Assembly: GCF_001975825.1 (NCBI RefSeq)
Contig: NZ_MTKN01000059.1
Span: 1-51,288 of the forward strand
Direction: 5' to 3'
Source: [Flexibacter] sp. ATCC 35208
GTDB taxonomy: Bacteria > Bacteroidota > Bacteroidia > Chitinophagales > Chitinophagaceae
Length of the DNA: 51,288 nucleotides
Part shown: positions 41,968 through 50,645 of the stretch, one piece after another
Numbering within the stretch: position 1 is the stretch's first letter
How the letters are laid out: each line of letters begins with the position of its first letter
Notes under the pieces: model-generated
Told to the model about the DNA's origin: nothing
Seen by the model: the letters and a program-made list of their open reading frames with translations, nothing else
Databases searched by the model: none
Translations under genes and position numbers: made by a program

Positions 41968-42501
41968 ATGAAAAAAACAATCATTTTGCTCTTGCTTTGT
42001 GCCTGTTCCATGATTGCCAAAGCAGATCCCCCTTCCAAGTATTACATTGTATCAGCCACTAATATTGTAGGCTACGTTGTAATCCAGACGACTAATATTG
42101 GTATTACGACTTCCCAGACCACCTCACCAGGTGTGACGGAAAGCTGGACCAATACGGCACCAGGTGGTTACTACACCAATCCTTCCGGACAGTTTTCTTA
42201 TGGTGCATATTGGTCTGATCCAACCTTGTTTACGCCTGTGACAATACAGGTATTGTCAGGTTACACTGCGACTGTTTATAATGCCAATTCAGGATCTCAA
42301 TCAGTGCGGATTGGGCTTGCGTTTACAAAGCCTAATGGTACAGAGACGTACTTTTATGGGCCTTCTGTGACAGTGGGATATGGGCAGACCGCAACGGCAA
42401 GTATTCCGGCGGGGGCTTATACCTATACGGCGGCATTGCCGATTGCTTCAGGAGAGGTTTATCCTACGCCGATGAGGATATTCCTGACTTATGGTGATTA
42501 A
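41968..42501 (+). CDS. Unknown small secreted protein
   Basis: 177 residues from ATG 41968, the start with a signal peptide (MKKTIILLLLCACSMIAKA). The mature part is rich in Thr, Tyr, Gly and Ser, with strand-like repeats such as NTAPGGYYTNPSGQFSYG and PSVTVGYGQTATASIPAGAY, no Cys, and an end MRIFLTYGD. It looks like a small beta-rich extracellular protein. I do not recognise the family. Linked to the upstream barrel gene, it could be its ligand or plug partner (guess). Confidence 0.75.
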   Translation: MKKTIILLLLCACSMIAKADPPSKYYIVSATNIVGYVVIQTTNIGITTSQTTSPGVTESWTNTAPGGYYTNPSGQFSYGAYWSDPTLFTPVTIQVLSGYTATVYNANSGSQSVRIGLAFTKPNGTETYFYGPSVTVGYGQTATASIPAGAYTYTAALPIASGEVYPTPMRIFLTYGD

Positions 42502-42505
42502 AAAA

Positions 42506-42539
42506 AATAAGGTTGCAGTCAATGGGCTGCAACCTTATT
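42506..42539. terminator. Terminator shared by the secreted-protein and PAP2 genes
   Basis: 13-bp arms AATAAGGTTGCAG/CTGCAACCTTATT with an 8-nt loop between convergent genes. Confidence 0.8.
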
Positions 42540-42561
42540 CATAAGATTTTATCAATAACTT

Positions 42562-43440
42562 TTACATCGTGGCTGCTCTCGCCGCCAATGCCTTCTTCCG
42601 TTCCATTTCCCGCTGATGCCGGAATACACTTTTCGTCACAAAATACCCTAACGACGCCCCTACCCATACATCACTACTCCAATGCCTGATCTGGTACATT
42701 CTCGTAGCACCAGTGGCAATCGCAATACTATACGTCACCCACGGCACCCACGGATGTTTCTCCCCATAGATCTCTGCCAGTGCAGTCGCCACCGTAGTCA
42801 CCGTATTCATATGCCCTGAAGGGAATGACGTATGCTGCTTATTCATGGTAAACGGACGATTGTAATCAAACGGAGAATCAAAATAAGTAGGTCGTCCACG
42901 ACGAATAACAGACTTGGCAGTCGTATAGAGCAGTGTTGAGATCAATAGGGATTTTGCTGACATGAGCCCCGCATTCTCCAGTTTCCGGTCCTTTGCGATC
43001 ACTCCCGCCAGGTACATTCCACCAATCAGATAAGGGGAATACGCATTGCCAAATGGTTCGATTTGCCCGGTAATAGCATTCCATCCACCGGTATGATTGC
43101 GCAGCAGGAACTGCTTCACTTCATAATCAGCTGTGGTCATCAATATACCTGCACCTCCCACAACTACACCCAGGCGTATAAAATCGCGCTTCTCCCAATG
43201 AGCAGGGCGGGACACCGTATATTTTAAATCTGTCCAGATACTCTTCAGGTATACACCATTGATGCGGTAACTGATAGCAGTATCTTCCTCCGTCAGGGGT
43301 TTATTATGCTGTAAACTATCCAGCTGTTTTTTAGCGATGGCGCTATCTGCTGGCACATGGGTCGTATCGTTCTGAGCACTGGCTGTTGTATGTAATAATA
43401 TAATCAGCGAACAGAAAATAAGCGTATAAATGATCTTCAA
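42562..43440 (-). CDS. PAP2-family membrane phosphatase
   Basis: 292 residues with signal peptide (MKIIYTLIFCSLIILLHTTASAQ split after 20). The phosphatase signature is complete: KSVIRRGRP (motif 1), SFPSGH (motif 2) and ATRMYQIRHWSSDVWVGASLG (motif 3 with Arg, His, Asp). Several helices lie between. Family members remove phosphate from phosphatidic acid, undecaprenyl pyrophosphate or LPS lipid A; the substrate here is open. Confidence 0.93.
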   Translation of the reverse strand: MKIIYTLIFCSLIILLHTTASAQNDTTHVPADSAIAKKQLDSLQHNKPLTEEDTAISYRINGVYLKSIWTDLKYTVSRPAHWEKRDFIRLGVVVGGAGILMTTADYEVKQFLLRNHTGGWNAITGQIEPFGNAYSPYLIGGMYLAGVIAKDRKLENAGLMSAKSLLISTLLYTTAKSVIRRGRPTYFDSPFDYNRPFTMNKQHTSFPSGHMNTVTTVATALAEIYGEKHPWVPWVTYSIAIATGATRMYQIRHWSSDVWVGASLGYFVTKSVFRHQREMERKKALAARAATM

Positions 43441-43531
43441 GGCTGGTCCATTTAGGAAATAATATATAAAGTTACGTTAAATGTTAAAACCAGTATATTC
43501 GAATCAGAAAATCATAAAAAACATTCATTGT

Positions 43532-44236
43532 ATGAAACTTCGGATGGTTGTATTAACGGGAGCGGGCATCAGCGCAGAGAGCGGCTTAAGAACGTTCCGT
43601 GACAGCGATGGACTGTGGGAGGGTTATAATGTATACGAAGTGGCCTCTCCGGATGGCTGGAAGAAGGATCCCCAGCTGGTGCTTGGCTTTTATAATATGC
43701 GCAGACAGGATATTCTGAAGGCGCAACCCAATGCCGCACATACAGGGCTGGCGGACCTTCAGGGGCATTTTGACCTGCACATCATTACCCAGAATATAGA
43801 TGACCTGCATGAAAGAGGTGGTGCCACACAGGTTTGGCATTTACATGGAGAGATCACTAAAATGAGGAGTGTATTGGATACAGAACGTACTTACCCTTAT
43901 AATGACGATATCAAATTGGGTGATCTGGCAGCAGATGGTGGTCAGTTACGACCTTTCATTGTATGGTTTGGAGAGGAAGTACCGATGATAGAACAGGCAG
44001 TTAAGCTGGTCAGACAAGCGGATATTTTTGTGGTGATTGGTACGTCATTGCTGGTGTATCCGGCAGCAGGATTACTGGATATTGTGCCGCGACATGTACC
44101 CGTGTACGTAATAGATAAAAATCTGCCGCAGGTAAAGCAGCGGCCGTATTTGCATCTGATAGAAAAACCTGCTACAGAAGGGGTAAAAGAATTAAAAGAA
44201 CTGGTGCAGACATACATTCAGAGCCAGCAAAACTGA
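43532..44236 (+). CDS. Sirtuin-type NAD-dependent deacylase lacking the zinc cysteines
   Basis: 234 residues from ATG 43532 (MKLRMVVLTGAGISAESG); the longer frame adds 17 unlike residues. NAD pocket: GAGISAESGLRTFRD, TQNIDDLHERGG, catalytic His105 in HLHGE, and IGTSLLVYPAA. FYNMRR carries the Tyr54-x-x-Arg57 pair typical of class III (succinyl/malonyl) enzymes. Between HGE and LRPFIVWFGE, where sirtuins hold two CxxC zinc pairs, there is no cysteine. It ends with a TGA echoed in 22-bp units. Confidence 0.92.
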   Translation: MKLRMVVLTGAGISAESGLRTFRDSDGLWEGYNVYEVASPDGWKKDPQLVLGFYNMRRQDILKAQPNAAHTGLADLQGHFDLHIITQNIDDLHERGGATQVWHLHGEITKMRSVLDTERTYPYNDDIKLGDLAADGGQLRPFIVWFGEEVPMIEQAVKLVRQADIFVVIGTSLLVYPAAGLLDIVPRHVPVYVIDKNLPQVKQRPYLHLIEKPATEGVKELKELVQTYIQSQQN

Positions 44237-44320
44237 TATTCATTTCCGGTAAAACTGATATTCAGACAAAGCAAAAATGATATTCATTTCCGGCAAAGCT
44301 AATATTCAGCTAATCATAAC
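44216..44320 (+). repeat. 22-bp tandem repeat beginning in the sirtuin gene end
   Basis: Units start at 44216 (in the gene), 44238, 44260, 44282 and partly 44304. Each begins ATTCA and ends near a TGA or TAA: the gene has IQSQQN-stop, the copies read IQTKQK-stop and IHFRQS-stop among others. Confidence 0.88.
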
Positions 44321-44362
44321 CATCCTTCATTTCCATCAAAACTCATATCCACTACTAATATT

Positions 44363-44389
44363 AAAGGCTGACCATTTGGTCAGCCTTTT
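44363..44389. terminator. Hairpin terminator between the sirtuin and the saccharopine-reductase-like gene
   Basis: AAAGGCTGACC/GGTCAGCCTTT with ATTT loop and flanking T/A tracts; probably serves both convergent genes. Confidence 0.85.
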
Positions 44390-44427
44390 CCTTGAATGAG
44401 GGTCATTTACCATAGGAAAATATTATT

Positions 44428-45753
44428 CTATTCGAAACTCTCCTCAAATCGAATATTATACTCTTCCAGTTCTTTCAGAACAGGATTATAAATATCAGGT
44501 GTGACAGGTATCTGCAAACCAGTAAGGTTCACTTTACCTTGTAAAATCATCTTTGCCATAATGCCCAACGGCAGTCCCACAGTCTTTGCCATAGCGGTAC
44601 GCAGGTGATCTTCACCCTGTACTATCATGTAACTATGCAACCGTGTAGTGATACCTCTGCGTTCGAATTCTATCTCATGGATCATCACGATCATATCCTT
44701 GTCAGTCGGTTCCATAGCCAGTTTGGACTCTACGATGTTCTGCAGCACGCCGGCGTTTGTAAGTGTACCCTGGTGGATCGTTTCCCCATTCAGTAAACCT
44801 AAAAACTTCAGCTGACGAATGATCTTGGACTTGGCAGATATACCAAGAAAGTGAGCGATGTTTTCTTCATTACTCAGGTCCTTCGCTGGTTTCAGGTTCT
44901 GACTCGCCCATTGATAATAGGTCATATCATCCGTCTGAATCTTTGTGTTATCATCCGTAAGTCCCAGTTTTACGAGAGTACTCCATCCTTCGCAGAAGTC
45001 AGGATACCGCAGGGTAGCGCGCATGAAGGTCTGGATATCTTCCAGCTTATAAGCTTTCATATACGCCAGTGAATCCCTGTTAGGATACCATGCGAGTTTG
45101 CCCAGTGTAGGGATCTGTATAGTTTTGCTCTGATCAAACAGGTGCGGATAATCTGTTTCTTTGACCTTCCCTTTCTCCTTATAGATAGCGCCTGAACTAC
45201 CTGCCATCACGATATTGCGGGCATTCCACGAGATCTTGTACTGCCATGGATTATCATTACTCTCGGGAGAAATGAGTCCGCCGCAATAAGATTTAAACGA
45301 GGAAATTTGTCCGCCTTTCTTTTCGATAGAATGGATCAGTTTCATGGCGCTCATGTGATCGATACCGGGATCCAGTCCCATTTCGTACATGAACAGCAGA
45401 CCGGCGTCTTCAATTTCTTTTTCCAGCGCTTTTATTTCCGGATCAATATAAGATGCGGTGAGCAGATTTTTGCCAAATTTCAGGCAGTCCTTTGCTACAA
45501 TAATGTGTAGGGGTGGAGGGAGCAGAGATATTACAAGATCAGTTTCCAGTATGAGCTGTTGTCTGGCTGCTTCATCCTGGATGTTGATAGCTGCTGGGGT
45601 TACATAGTACGACTTGCCGGTTTTTGACCTGATCAGCATCAGGTCATGATCCGCTACGGTCACATGCCACTTCTGCCGGGGAGCATTTACCAGCAGATAA
45701 TCGATCAGGCAGGTGGCCGATTTACCAGCACCAAACAATAAAATATTCTTCAT
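44428..45753 (-). CDS. Saccharopine dehydrogenase/reductase-family protein (LYS9-like)
   Basis: 441 residues. N-terminal Rossmann fold with LLFGAGKSATCLIDYLL, then DLVISLLPPPLHIIVAKDCL, LTASYIDPEIKAL, and the C-terminal saccharopine-type domain with EMGLDPGIDHMSAMKLIH, GGLISPESNDNPWQYKISW and MAKTVGLPLGIMAKMIL. In lysine metabolism the family joins or splits saccharopine; stand-alone bacterial members may also make carboxy-polyamines or opine-like compounds. No lysine genes are nearby. Confidence 0.88.
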   Translation of the reverse strand: MKNILLFGAGKSATCLIDYLLVNAPRQKWHVTVADHDLMLIRSKTGKSYYVTPAAINIQDEAARQQLILETDLVISLLPPPLHIIVAKDCLKFGKNLLTASYIDPEIKALEKEIEDAGLLFMYEMGLDPGIDHMSAMKLIHSIEKKGGQISSFKSYCGGLISPESNDNPWQYKISWNARNIVMAGSSGAIYKEKGKVKETDYPHLFDQSKTIQIPTLGKLAWYPNRDSLAYMKAYKLEDIQTFMRATLRYPDFCEGWSTLVKLGLTDDNTKIQTDDMTYYQWASQNLKPAKDLSNEENIAHFLGISAKSKIIRQLKFLGLLNGETIHQGTLTNAGVLQNIVESKLAMEPTDKDMIVMIHEIEFERRGITTRLHSYMIVQGEDHLRTAMAKTVGLPLGIMAKMILQGKVNLTGLQIPVTPDIYNPVLKELEEYNIRFEESFE

Positions 45754-45854
45754 GTTACCTAAATATATTCTTTACTATGGTTTACGGAACAGGGATTTAA
45801 CATCAGTGGTAATAGTAATGTTCGAAATTTTAGGAAATTTCGAATTTATATTTG

Positions 45855-45985
45855 ACTCTTTAACTGCGCTTTGTCCCACGAGAATCTGATTTTCATAGGA
45901 TTAAAAACAAATTGTTTGCCAATATTTCACTTCTCCTATATAGTAATTATTTATGATATAGCATAAATATTGGCAGTGAGTGCAA
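45855..45985 (+). ncRNA. Candidate small RNA upstream of gyrA
   Basis: Begins after the TATATTTG box at 45847-45854 and contains the 57-nt two-level hairpin at 45918-45974. There is no clear T-run terminator, so the 3' end is unknown. It could instead be part of a long gyrA leader. Confidence 0.3.
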
Positions 45986-46111
45986 TTTAAAAGATTATTC
46001 AGACTCAGCTACAAAAAATATTTATTATCGCATTGTGTTTTAGCGCAATATGACAATCCCTTTTTTATTCACATTTAATGTCAAAATGGCCGTATTTCGG
46101 CCTGAAATGGC

Positions 46112-46119
46112 TATATTTG
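46112..46119 (+). promoter_or_regulatory. -7 box of gyrA
   Basis: TATATTTG, 35 bp before the gyrA ATG. Confidence 0.75.
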
Positions 46120-46154
46120 CGCTCATTTGTTTTTAAAGCAAAACAACCATCTAA

Positions 46155-48755
46155 ATGTCAGAAAATACTGAAAATTCTCAGGACGGAAGGATTGTCCAGA
46201 TTAACATCGAGGAGCAGATGAAAACGGCTTACATCGATTACTCCATGTCAGTAATCGTAGGTCGTGCGCTTCCTGATGTAAGGGACGGTTTGAAACCCGT
46301 GCACCGCAGGGTGTTGTTTGGTATGAGTGAGCTGGGTAACAACAGCAATAAACCCTACAAGAAATCAGCCCGTATTGTGGGTGAGGTAATGGGTAAATAC
46401 CATCCTCACGGTGATGCTTCCATTTATGACACCATTGTACGTCTTGCACAGCCCTGGACACTGCGTTACATCCTTGTAGACGGTCAGGGTAACTTCGGTT
46501 CCGTGGATGGTGACGCGCCAGCGGCCATGCGTTATACGGAAATCCGTCTGCAGAAAATTGCAGAAGCCATGTTGGAAGATCTCGACAAAGAAACAGTGGA
46601 TTTCTCCCTGAACTTTGACGATACCCTCGAAGAACCTACTGTATTGCCAACCCGCATCCCTAACCTGTTGGTGAACGGTGCATCTGGTATCGCTGTAGGT
46701 ATGGCTACGAACATCATGCCCCACAACCTTACCGAGGTGGTGGATGGTCTGATCGCTTACATCGAAAATAAAGAGATCACCAGTGAAGAGCTGATTAAAT
46801 ATGTGAAGGCGCCTGACTTCCCAACCGGTGGTATCATCTACGGTTATGAAGGTGTAAAACAGGGTTTTGAAACAGGCCGTGGCCGTGTGGTAGTACGTGG
46901 TAAAGTCAATGTAGAAACTACCAAAGCCGGTCGTGAACGCCTGGTGATCTATGAACTGCCTTACCAGATCAACAAGGCGGTACTGCACCAGAAGATTGCA
47001 CAACTGGCCGATGATAAGATCATAGAAGGGATCGCTGAAGTACGCGATGAAAGTGACCGTGAAGGTATGCGCCTGGTAATCGATCTGAAACGTGAAGCGA
47101 TTGCAAACGTTGTGATCAACCAGCTGTATAAATATTCTGAGCTGCAGACTTCTTATGGTATCAACAACGTGGCGCTTGTAAAAGGTCGTCCACGCGTATT
47201 GGCACTGAAAGAACTATTGTCTGAATTTGTTGAGTTCCGCCATGAAGTAGTGGTGAGAAGAACACGTTTCGACCTGCGTAAAGCAGAAGAAAAAGCACAC
47301 ATCTTACAGGGTTACCTGATCGCCCTCGATCACCTGGATGAAGTGATTGCTTTGATCCGTGGTTCACGTACACCTGAAGAGGCGAAAGACGGACTGATCT
47401 CTCAGTTCGAACTGAGCGAGCTTCAGGCAAAAGCAATCCTGGAACTGCGTTTACAACGTCTGACAGGTATGGAGCGTGATAAGATCAAGGAAGAATTTGA
47501 TGAGATCATGAAACTGATCAGCCATCTGAAAGACGTATTGAACGACGAAGGAATGCGTTTCAAAATTATCCGTGAAGAACTGGAAGATGTAAAGAAACGT
47601 TTTGGCGACGAGCGTAAAACTGAAATTCAGTACCTGGCCAGCGAAATGAGAATGGAAGATATCATCGCAGAAGAAGATGTGGTGATCACCATTTCACACC
47701 TGGGTTACATCAAACGTACTTCTGCATACGACTACCGTCAGCAGAAACGTGGAGGCCGTGGCGCACTGGGTGGCAAGACCCGTGAAGAAGATTATATCGA
47801 GCACCTGTTCGTAGCGTCTACCCACCATACCATGTTGTTCTTTACAGAAAAAGGACGTTGCTACTGGCTGAAAGTTTACGAAATTCCGGAAGGAGAGAAG
47901 AGCGGTAAGGGTAGAGCGATTCAGAACCTGATCAACCTGCCTACCGACGATAAGATCCGTGCGATCATTGATATTAAGGACCTGGGTGATAAAGACTTTA
48001 TCAACAGCAATTATATCGTACTCTGTACCGCAAATGGTATCATCAAGAAAACCATGCTGGAAGAGTTCTCCCGCCCACGTCAGAACGGTGTAAACGCAAT
48101 TACCATCAATGAAGGCGACCAGTTGCTGGAAGCTAAGCTGACAAATGGTAACAGCGAAATCATGATGGCGATCAAGAGTGGCCGTGCAATCCGCTTCCCT
48201 GAAAACACAGTACGTGATACAGGTCGTGGTGCGATCGGTGTAAGAGGTATCGAAGTGGACAATGATAAGGACGAGGTAGTTGGTATGATTTGTGTAAATA
48301 AAGACGAAAATCGTACGGTACTGGTGGTTTCTGAGAACGGTTTTGGTAAGCGTACAGATATCGAAGAGTATAGAGTCACCAACCGTGGCGGTAAGGGTGT
48401 AAAAACCATTAACGTAACGGAAAAAACCGGTCGTCTGATTGCTATCCTGGACGTAACTGAAAAGGATGACCTGATGATCACCTGTAAATCAGGTATCACT
48501 ATCCGTATGGCAGTAGGCGATATCCGCGAAGCGGGCAGGGCTACCCAGGGTGTGAGACTGATCCGCCTGGATGATACTGATCAGATTGCGGCAGTAGCCC
48601 GTCTGGATGAGCAGGAAGAACAGGGGGTAGAGCAGGACCTGGAAAACGTTGAGCAGGAGATCGCTCAGCAGGAAATCAGTGATGCTGAAGCCACCAGCGG
48701 TGAAGAGACAACTGATGAAGATCAGGCCCCTACTGAGGAAGCACCTAATGAATAA
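46155..48755 (+). CDS. gyrA: DNA gyrase subunit A
   Basis: Breakage-reunion subunit of gyrase. 866 residues with catalytic Tyr127 in AAMRYTEIRL. The quinolone region reads HPHGDASIYDTIVRLAQPW: Ala88 takes the place of E. coli Ser83, Ser89 that of Ala84, and Asp92 that of Asp87. The C-terminal pinwheel contains the GyrA box QKRGGRGALGG. The last 45 residues are very acidic. gyrB is not adjacent. Confidence 0.97.
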   Translation: MSENTENSQDGRIVQINIEEQMKTAYIDYSMSVIVGRALPDVRDGLKPVHRRVLFGMSELGNNSNKPYKKSARIVGEVMGKYHPHGDASIYDTIVRLAQPWTLRYILVDGQGNFGSVDGDAPAAMRYTEIRLQKIAEAMLEDLDKETVDFSLNFDDTLEEPTVLPTRIPNLLVNGASGIAVGMATNIMPHNLTEVVDGLIAYIENKEITSEELIKYVKAPDFPTGGIIYGYEGVKQGFETGRGRVVVRGKVNVETTKAGRERLVIYELPYQINKAVLHQKIAQLADDKIIEGIAEVRDESDREGMRLVIDLKREAIANVVINQLYKYSELQTSYGINNVALVKGRPRVLALKELLSEFVEFRHEVVVRRTRFDLRKAEEKAHILQGYLIALDHLDEVIALIRGSRTPEEAKDGLISQFELSELQAKAILELRLQRLTGMERDKIKEEFDEIMKLISHLKDVLNDEGMRFKIIREELEDVKKRFGDERKTEIQYLASEMRMEDIIAEEDVVITISHLGYIKRTSAYDYRQQKRGGRGALGGKTREEDYIEHLFVASTHHTMLFFTEKGRCYWLKVYEIPEGEKSGKGRAIQNLINLPTDDKIRAIIDIKDLGDKDFINSNYIVLCTANGIIKKTMLEEFSRPRQNGVNAITINEGDQLLEAKLTNGNSEIMMAIKSGRAIRFPENTVRDTGRGAIGVRGIEVDNDKDEVVGMICVNKDENRTVLVVSENGFGKRTDIEEYRVTNRGGKGVKTINVTEKTGRLIAILDVTEKDDLMITCKSGITIRMAVGDIREAGRATQGVRLIRLDDTDQIAAVARLDEQEEQGVEQDLENVEQEIAQQEISDAEATSGEETTDEDQAPTEEAPNE

Positions 48756-48885
48756 TTGATAAAATTACCGCAATTTGCCTGTGCGAACTAATGGTTAAGC
48801 AGCGGTTGGTTGTATTTATATAATAAAATGCTGAACTCGTAAATAATACCTTAACCATACTTATAGCAAATAAAAAAAATTGATC

Positions 48886-50139
48886 ATGAAAAAACTATTG
48901 GTATCATTTGTCTTTTGCAGTGCAGGATTAGCAGCTGTCGCTCAGCGTGCTAAAGTGAATAGTGCTGAGGAGGCGTTGAAAAGCAAAGATTACGCTAAAG
49001 CAACGGCTGACATTCAGGCTGCCCTGGAAAATGATAAGACCAAGAACGAGGCAAAGACTTTTTATGTAAAAGGTAAGATCCTGGAAGCACAGGCTACTGA
49101 GCATAAGAGCTCTGCTGAAGCACTGGAAGCATTCGATGCATATAAGAAAGCACTGGAAATCAATCCTAAATTGCCAGAAGCTCTGCTGGAACTGAATCAG
49201 CGCATGTTCAACCTGTATGCTACTATTGGTAACGCAGGTTATGGTAACCTGAACGATCAGAAATGGGATTCTGCTTATATCCACTTCAAAGAAGCGTTCT
49301 CTGTTGCAGAATTCTACAACAGCAAGAGCCTGGGTGGTTCCATTCCAACTGATACATCTATGACCTTCTACACTGGTTACGCTGCTAGCCAGGCAGGACA
49401 GAAAGATGATGCGATCACTTACCTGAGAAAAGCTGCTGACCTGCAGTTCAAAACTGAACCTGCGCTGTATGTAATCCTGGCTCAGGCTTACGAAGAAAAA
49501 GGTAACAATGAAGGTTGGCTGAAAGCAATCGAAGAAGGTAAAACTGCTTTCCCTAAGGACAAGCGTTTTAGCGATATGGAGATGATCTACTACTCCAAAA
49601 CCGGCAAGACCAACGAACTGCTGGCTATCCTGGAGAAGAAGATGGCTGAAAATCCAAATGATTTCAATACAGTACTGGATTACGGTATCCGTGTAGATAA
49701 CGTAGCTAACCCACGTGCAGAAGATGGTAAAGATGCTGCTAAACCAGCTAATTACGAAGAACTGATGGGTAAAGCAGAAGGTGCTTATAAGAAAGCAATC
49801 GAGCTGAAAGCGGATGATGCTACTGCAAATTTCCAGCTGGGTGCTCTGTACTTCAACCGTGCGGTTGGTTTCAACAAGGAACTGAACGATATGGATAGCA
49901 AGCAACAGAATTCACCTAAGGCAAAAGAACTGCAGACTAAAGTACAGGCCCTGATGGATCAGTCACTGCCTTACTTTGAGAAAGCTGACCAGAACTTCAC
50001 TGCGAAGGCTTCATCATTAGATGCAAGCGATAAGCAAACTTACCAGAGCTGCCTGTATGCATTACAGAAGATCTATGCGATCAAGAATGATAATGCAAAG
50101 GTAGAAGTAACTAAGAAGAAGCTGGATTCACTGAACTAA
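48886..50139 (+). CDS. Exported tetratricopeptide-repeat protein
   Basis: 417 residues from ATG 48886 with signal peptide MKKLLVSFVFCSAGLAAVAQ. TPR helices run through the protein: EEALKSKDYAKATADIQAALE, EALEAFDAYKKALEINPKLPEALLELNQ (split), DDAITYLRKAADLQFK, YVILAQAYEEKGNNEGWLKA, and FQLGALYFNRAVGFNKELND. Codon use is that of a well-expressed gene. Role unknown; likely a periplasmic scaffold. Confidence 0.9.
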   Translation: MKKLLVSFVFCSAGLAAVAQRAKVNSAEEALKSKDYAKATADIQAALENDKTKNEAKTFYVKGKILEAQATEHKSSAEALEAFDAYKKALEINPKLPEALLELNQRMFNLYATIGNAGYGNLNDQKWDSAYIHFKEAFSVAEFYNSKSLGGSIPTDTSMTFYTGYAASQAGQKDDAITYLRKAADLQFKTEPALYVILAQAYEEKGNNEGWLKAIEEGKTAFPKDKRFSDMEMIYYSKTGKTNELLAILEKKMAENPNDFNTVLDYGIRVDNVANPRAEDGKDAAKPANYEELMGKAEGAYKKAIELKADDATANFQLGALYFNRAVGFNKELNDMDSKQQNSPKAKELQTKVQALMDQSLPYFEKADQNFTAKASSLDASDKQTYQSCLYALQKIYAIKNDNAKVEVTKKKLDSLN

Positions 50140-50160
50140 TTATAAGGGTTCCAGGTATAT

Positions 50161-50196
50161 AACAAAGGCCCGTAGCATTCGCTACGGGCCTTTGTT
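50161..50196. terminator. Terminator between the TPR gene and the anti-sigma gene
   Basis: 16-bp perfect arms (AACAAAGGCCCGTAGC and complement) with ATTC loop. Confidence 0.9.
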
Positions 50197-50271
50197 ATTG
50201 TGATAAGTTTAGAATTGGCTTGCGGAAGGAAGAATTAATTCTCTTTTTAGCTGGCGTGGGTTTGAAATTAA

Positions 50272-50643
50272 TTACCTCGCAGGATGTGTCACAAAGTGAA
50301 ACGCCCAGAATGCTGCCAGCAGCATAAATAGTATAATGATACAGATGATCGCCAGTTGTGTATGACTCGCTATCAGATCTTTCTTTTGTTTTCTGTTTTT
50401 TAATTTCTTCATCATCTGCCATTTCATCTGGCGCAGATACACTGGAATAATTTCCTTCTTCTCAAACGCACTTAAGCCTTCCACTGCTTCACTGCACAAT
50501 TCACAATCTGACAGATGCAACTCCACTTCATGCTGCTTCTCTGCCGACAACTTCCCCTGCACATAATCCAGCAGCTCCTGCTGACTCGGACACTGTGTCG
50601 TCGTGAACAAATCATTATATGCATCATTCATAAAATCGTCCAT
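50272..50643 (-). CDS. Anti-sigma factor with zinc-finger (ZAS/zf-HC2) motif
   Basis: 123 residues. The cytoplasmic domain has CPSQQELLDYVQGKLSAEKQ and HLSDCELC, the HxxxCxxC zinc-binding anti-sigma signature. A membrane helix lies near 96-115 (AIICIIILFMLLAAFWAF) with a very short periplasmic end, so it has no large sensor domain. It starts 2 bp after the sigma gene's stop. An alternative start lies four codons further in. Confidence 0.9.
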   Translation of the reverse strand: MDDFMNDAYNDLFTTTQCPSQQELLDYVQGKLSAEKQHEVELHLSDCELCSEAVEGLSAFEKKEIIPVYLRQMKWQMMKKLKNRKQKKDLIASHTQLAIICIIILFMLLAAFWAFHFVTHPAR

Positions 50644-50645
50644 GA

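Larger units (their letters stand above)
45754..46154. other. 400-bp gap before gyrA with an operator-like palindrome, a promoter and an RNA-like stem
   Basis: 45821-45844 is a perfect inverted repeat (TTCGAAATTT, TAGG, AAATTTCGAA). A TATATTTG -7 box follows at 45847-45854 but no gene starts for 300 bp. Downstream, GCCAATATTT (45918) pairs perfectly with AAATATTGGC (ending 45974) around an inner CTATATA/TGATATAG stem. gyrA has its own -7 box at 46112. Confidence 0.6.
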
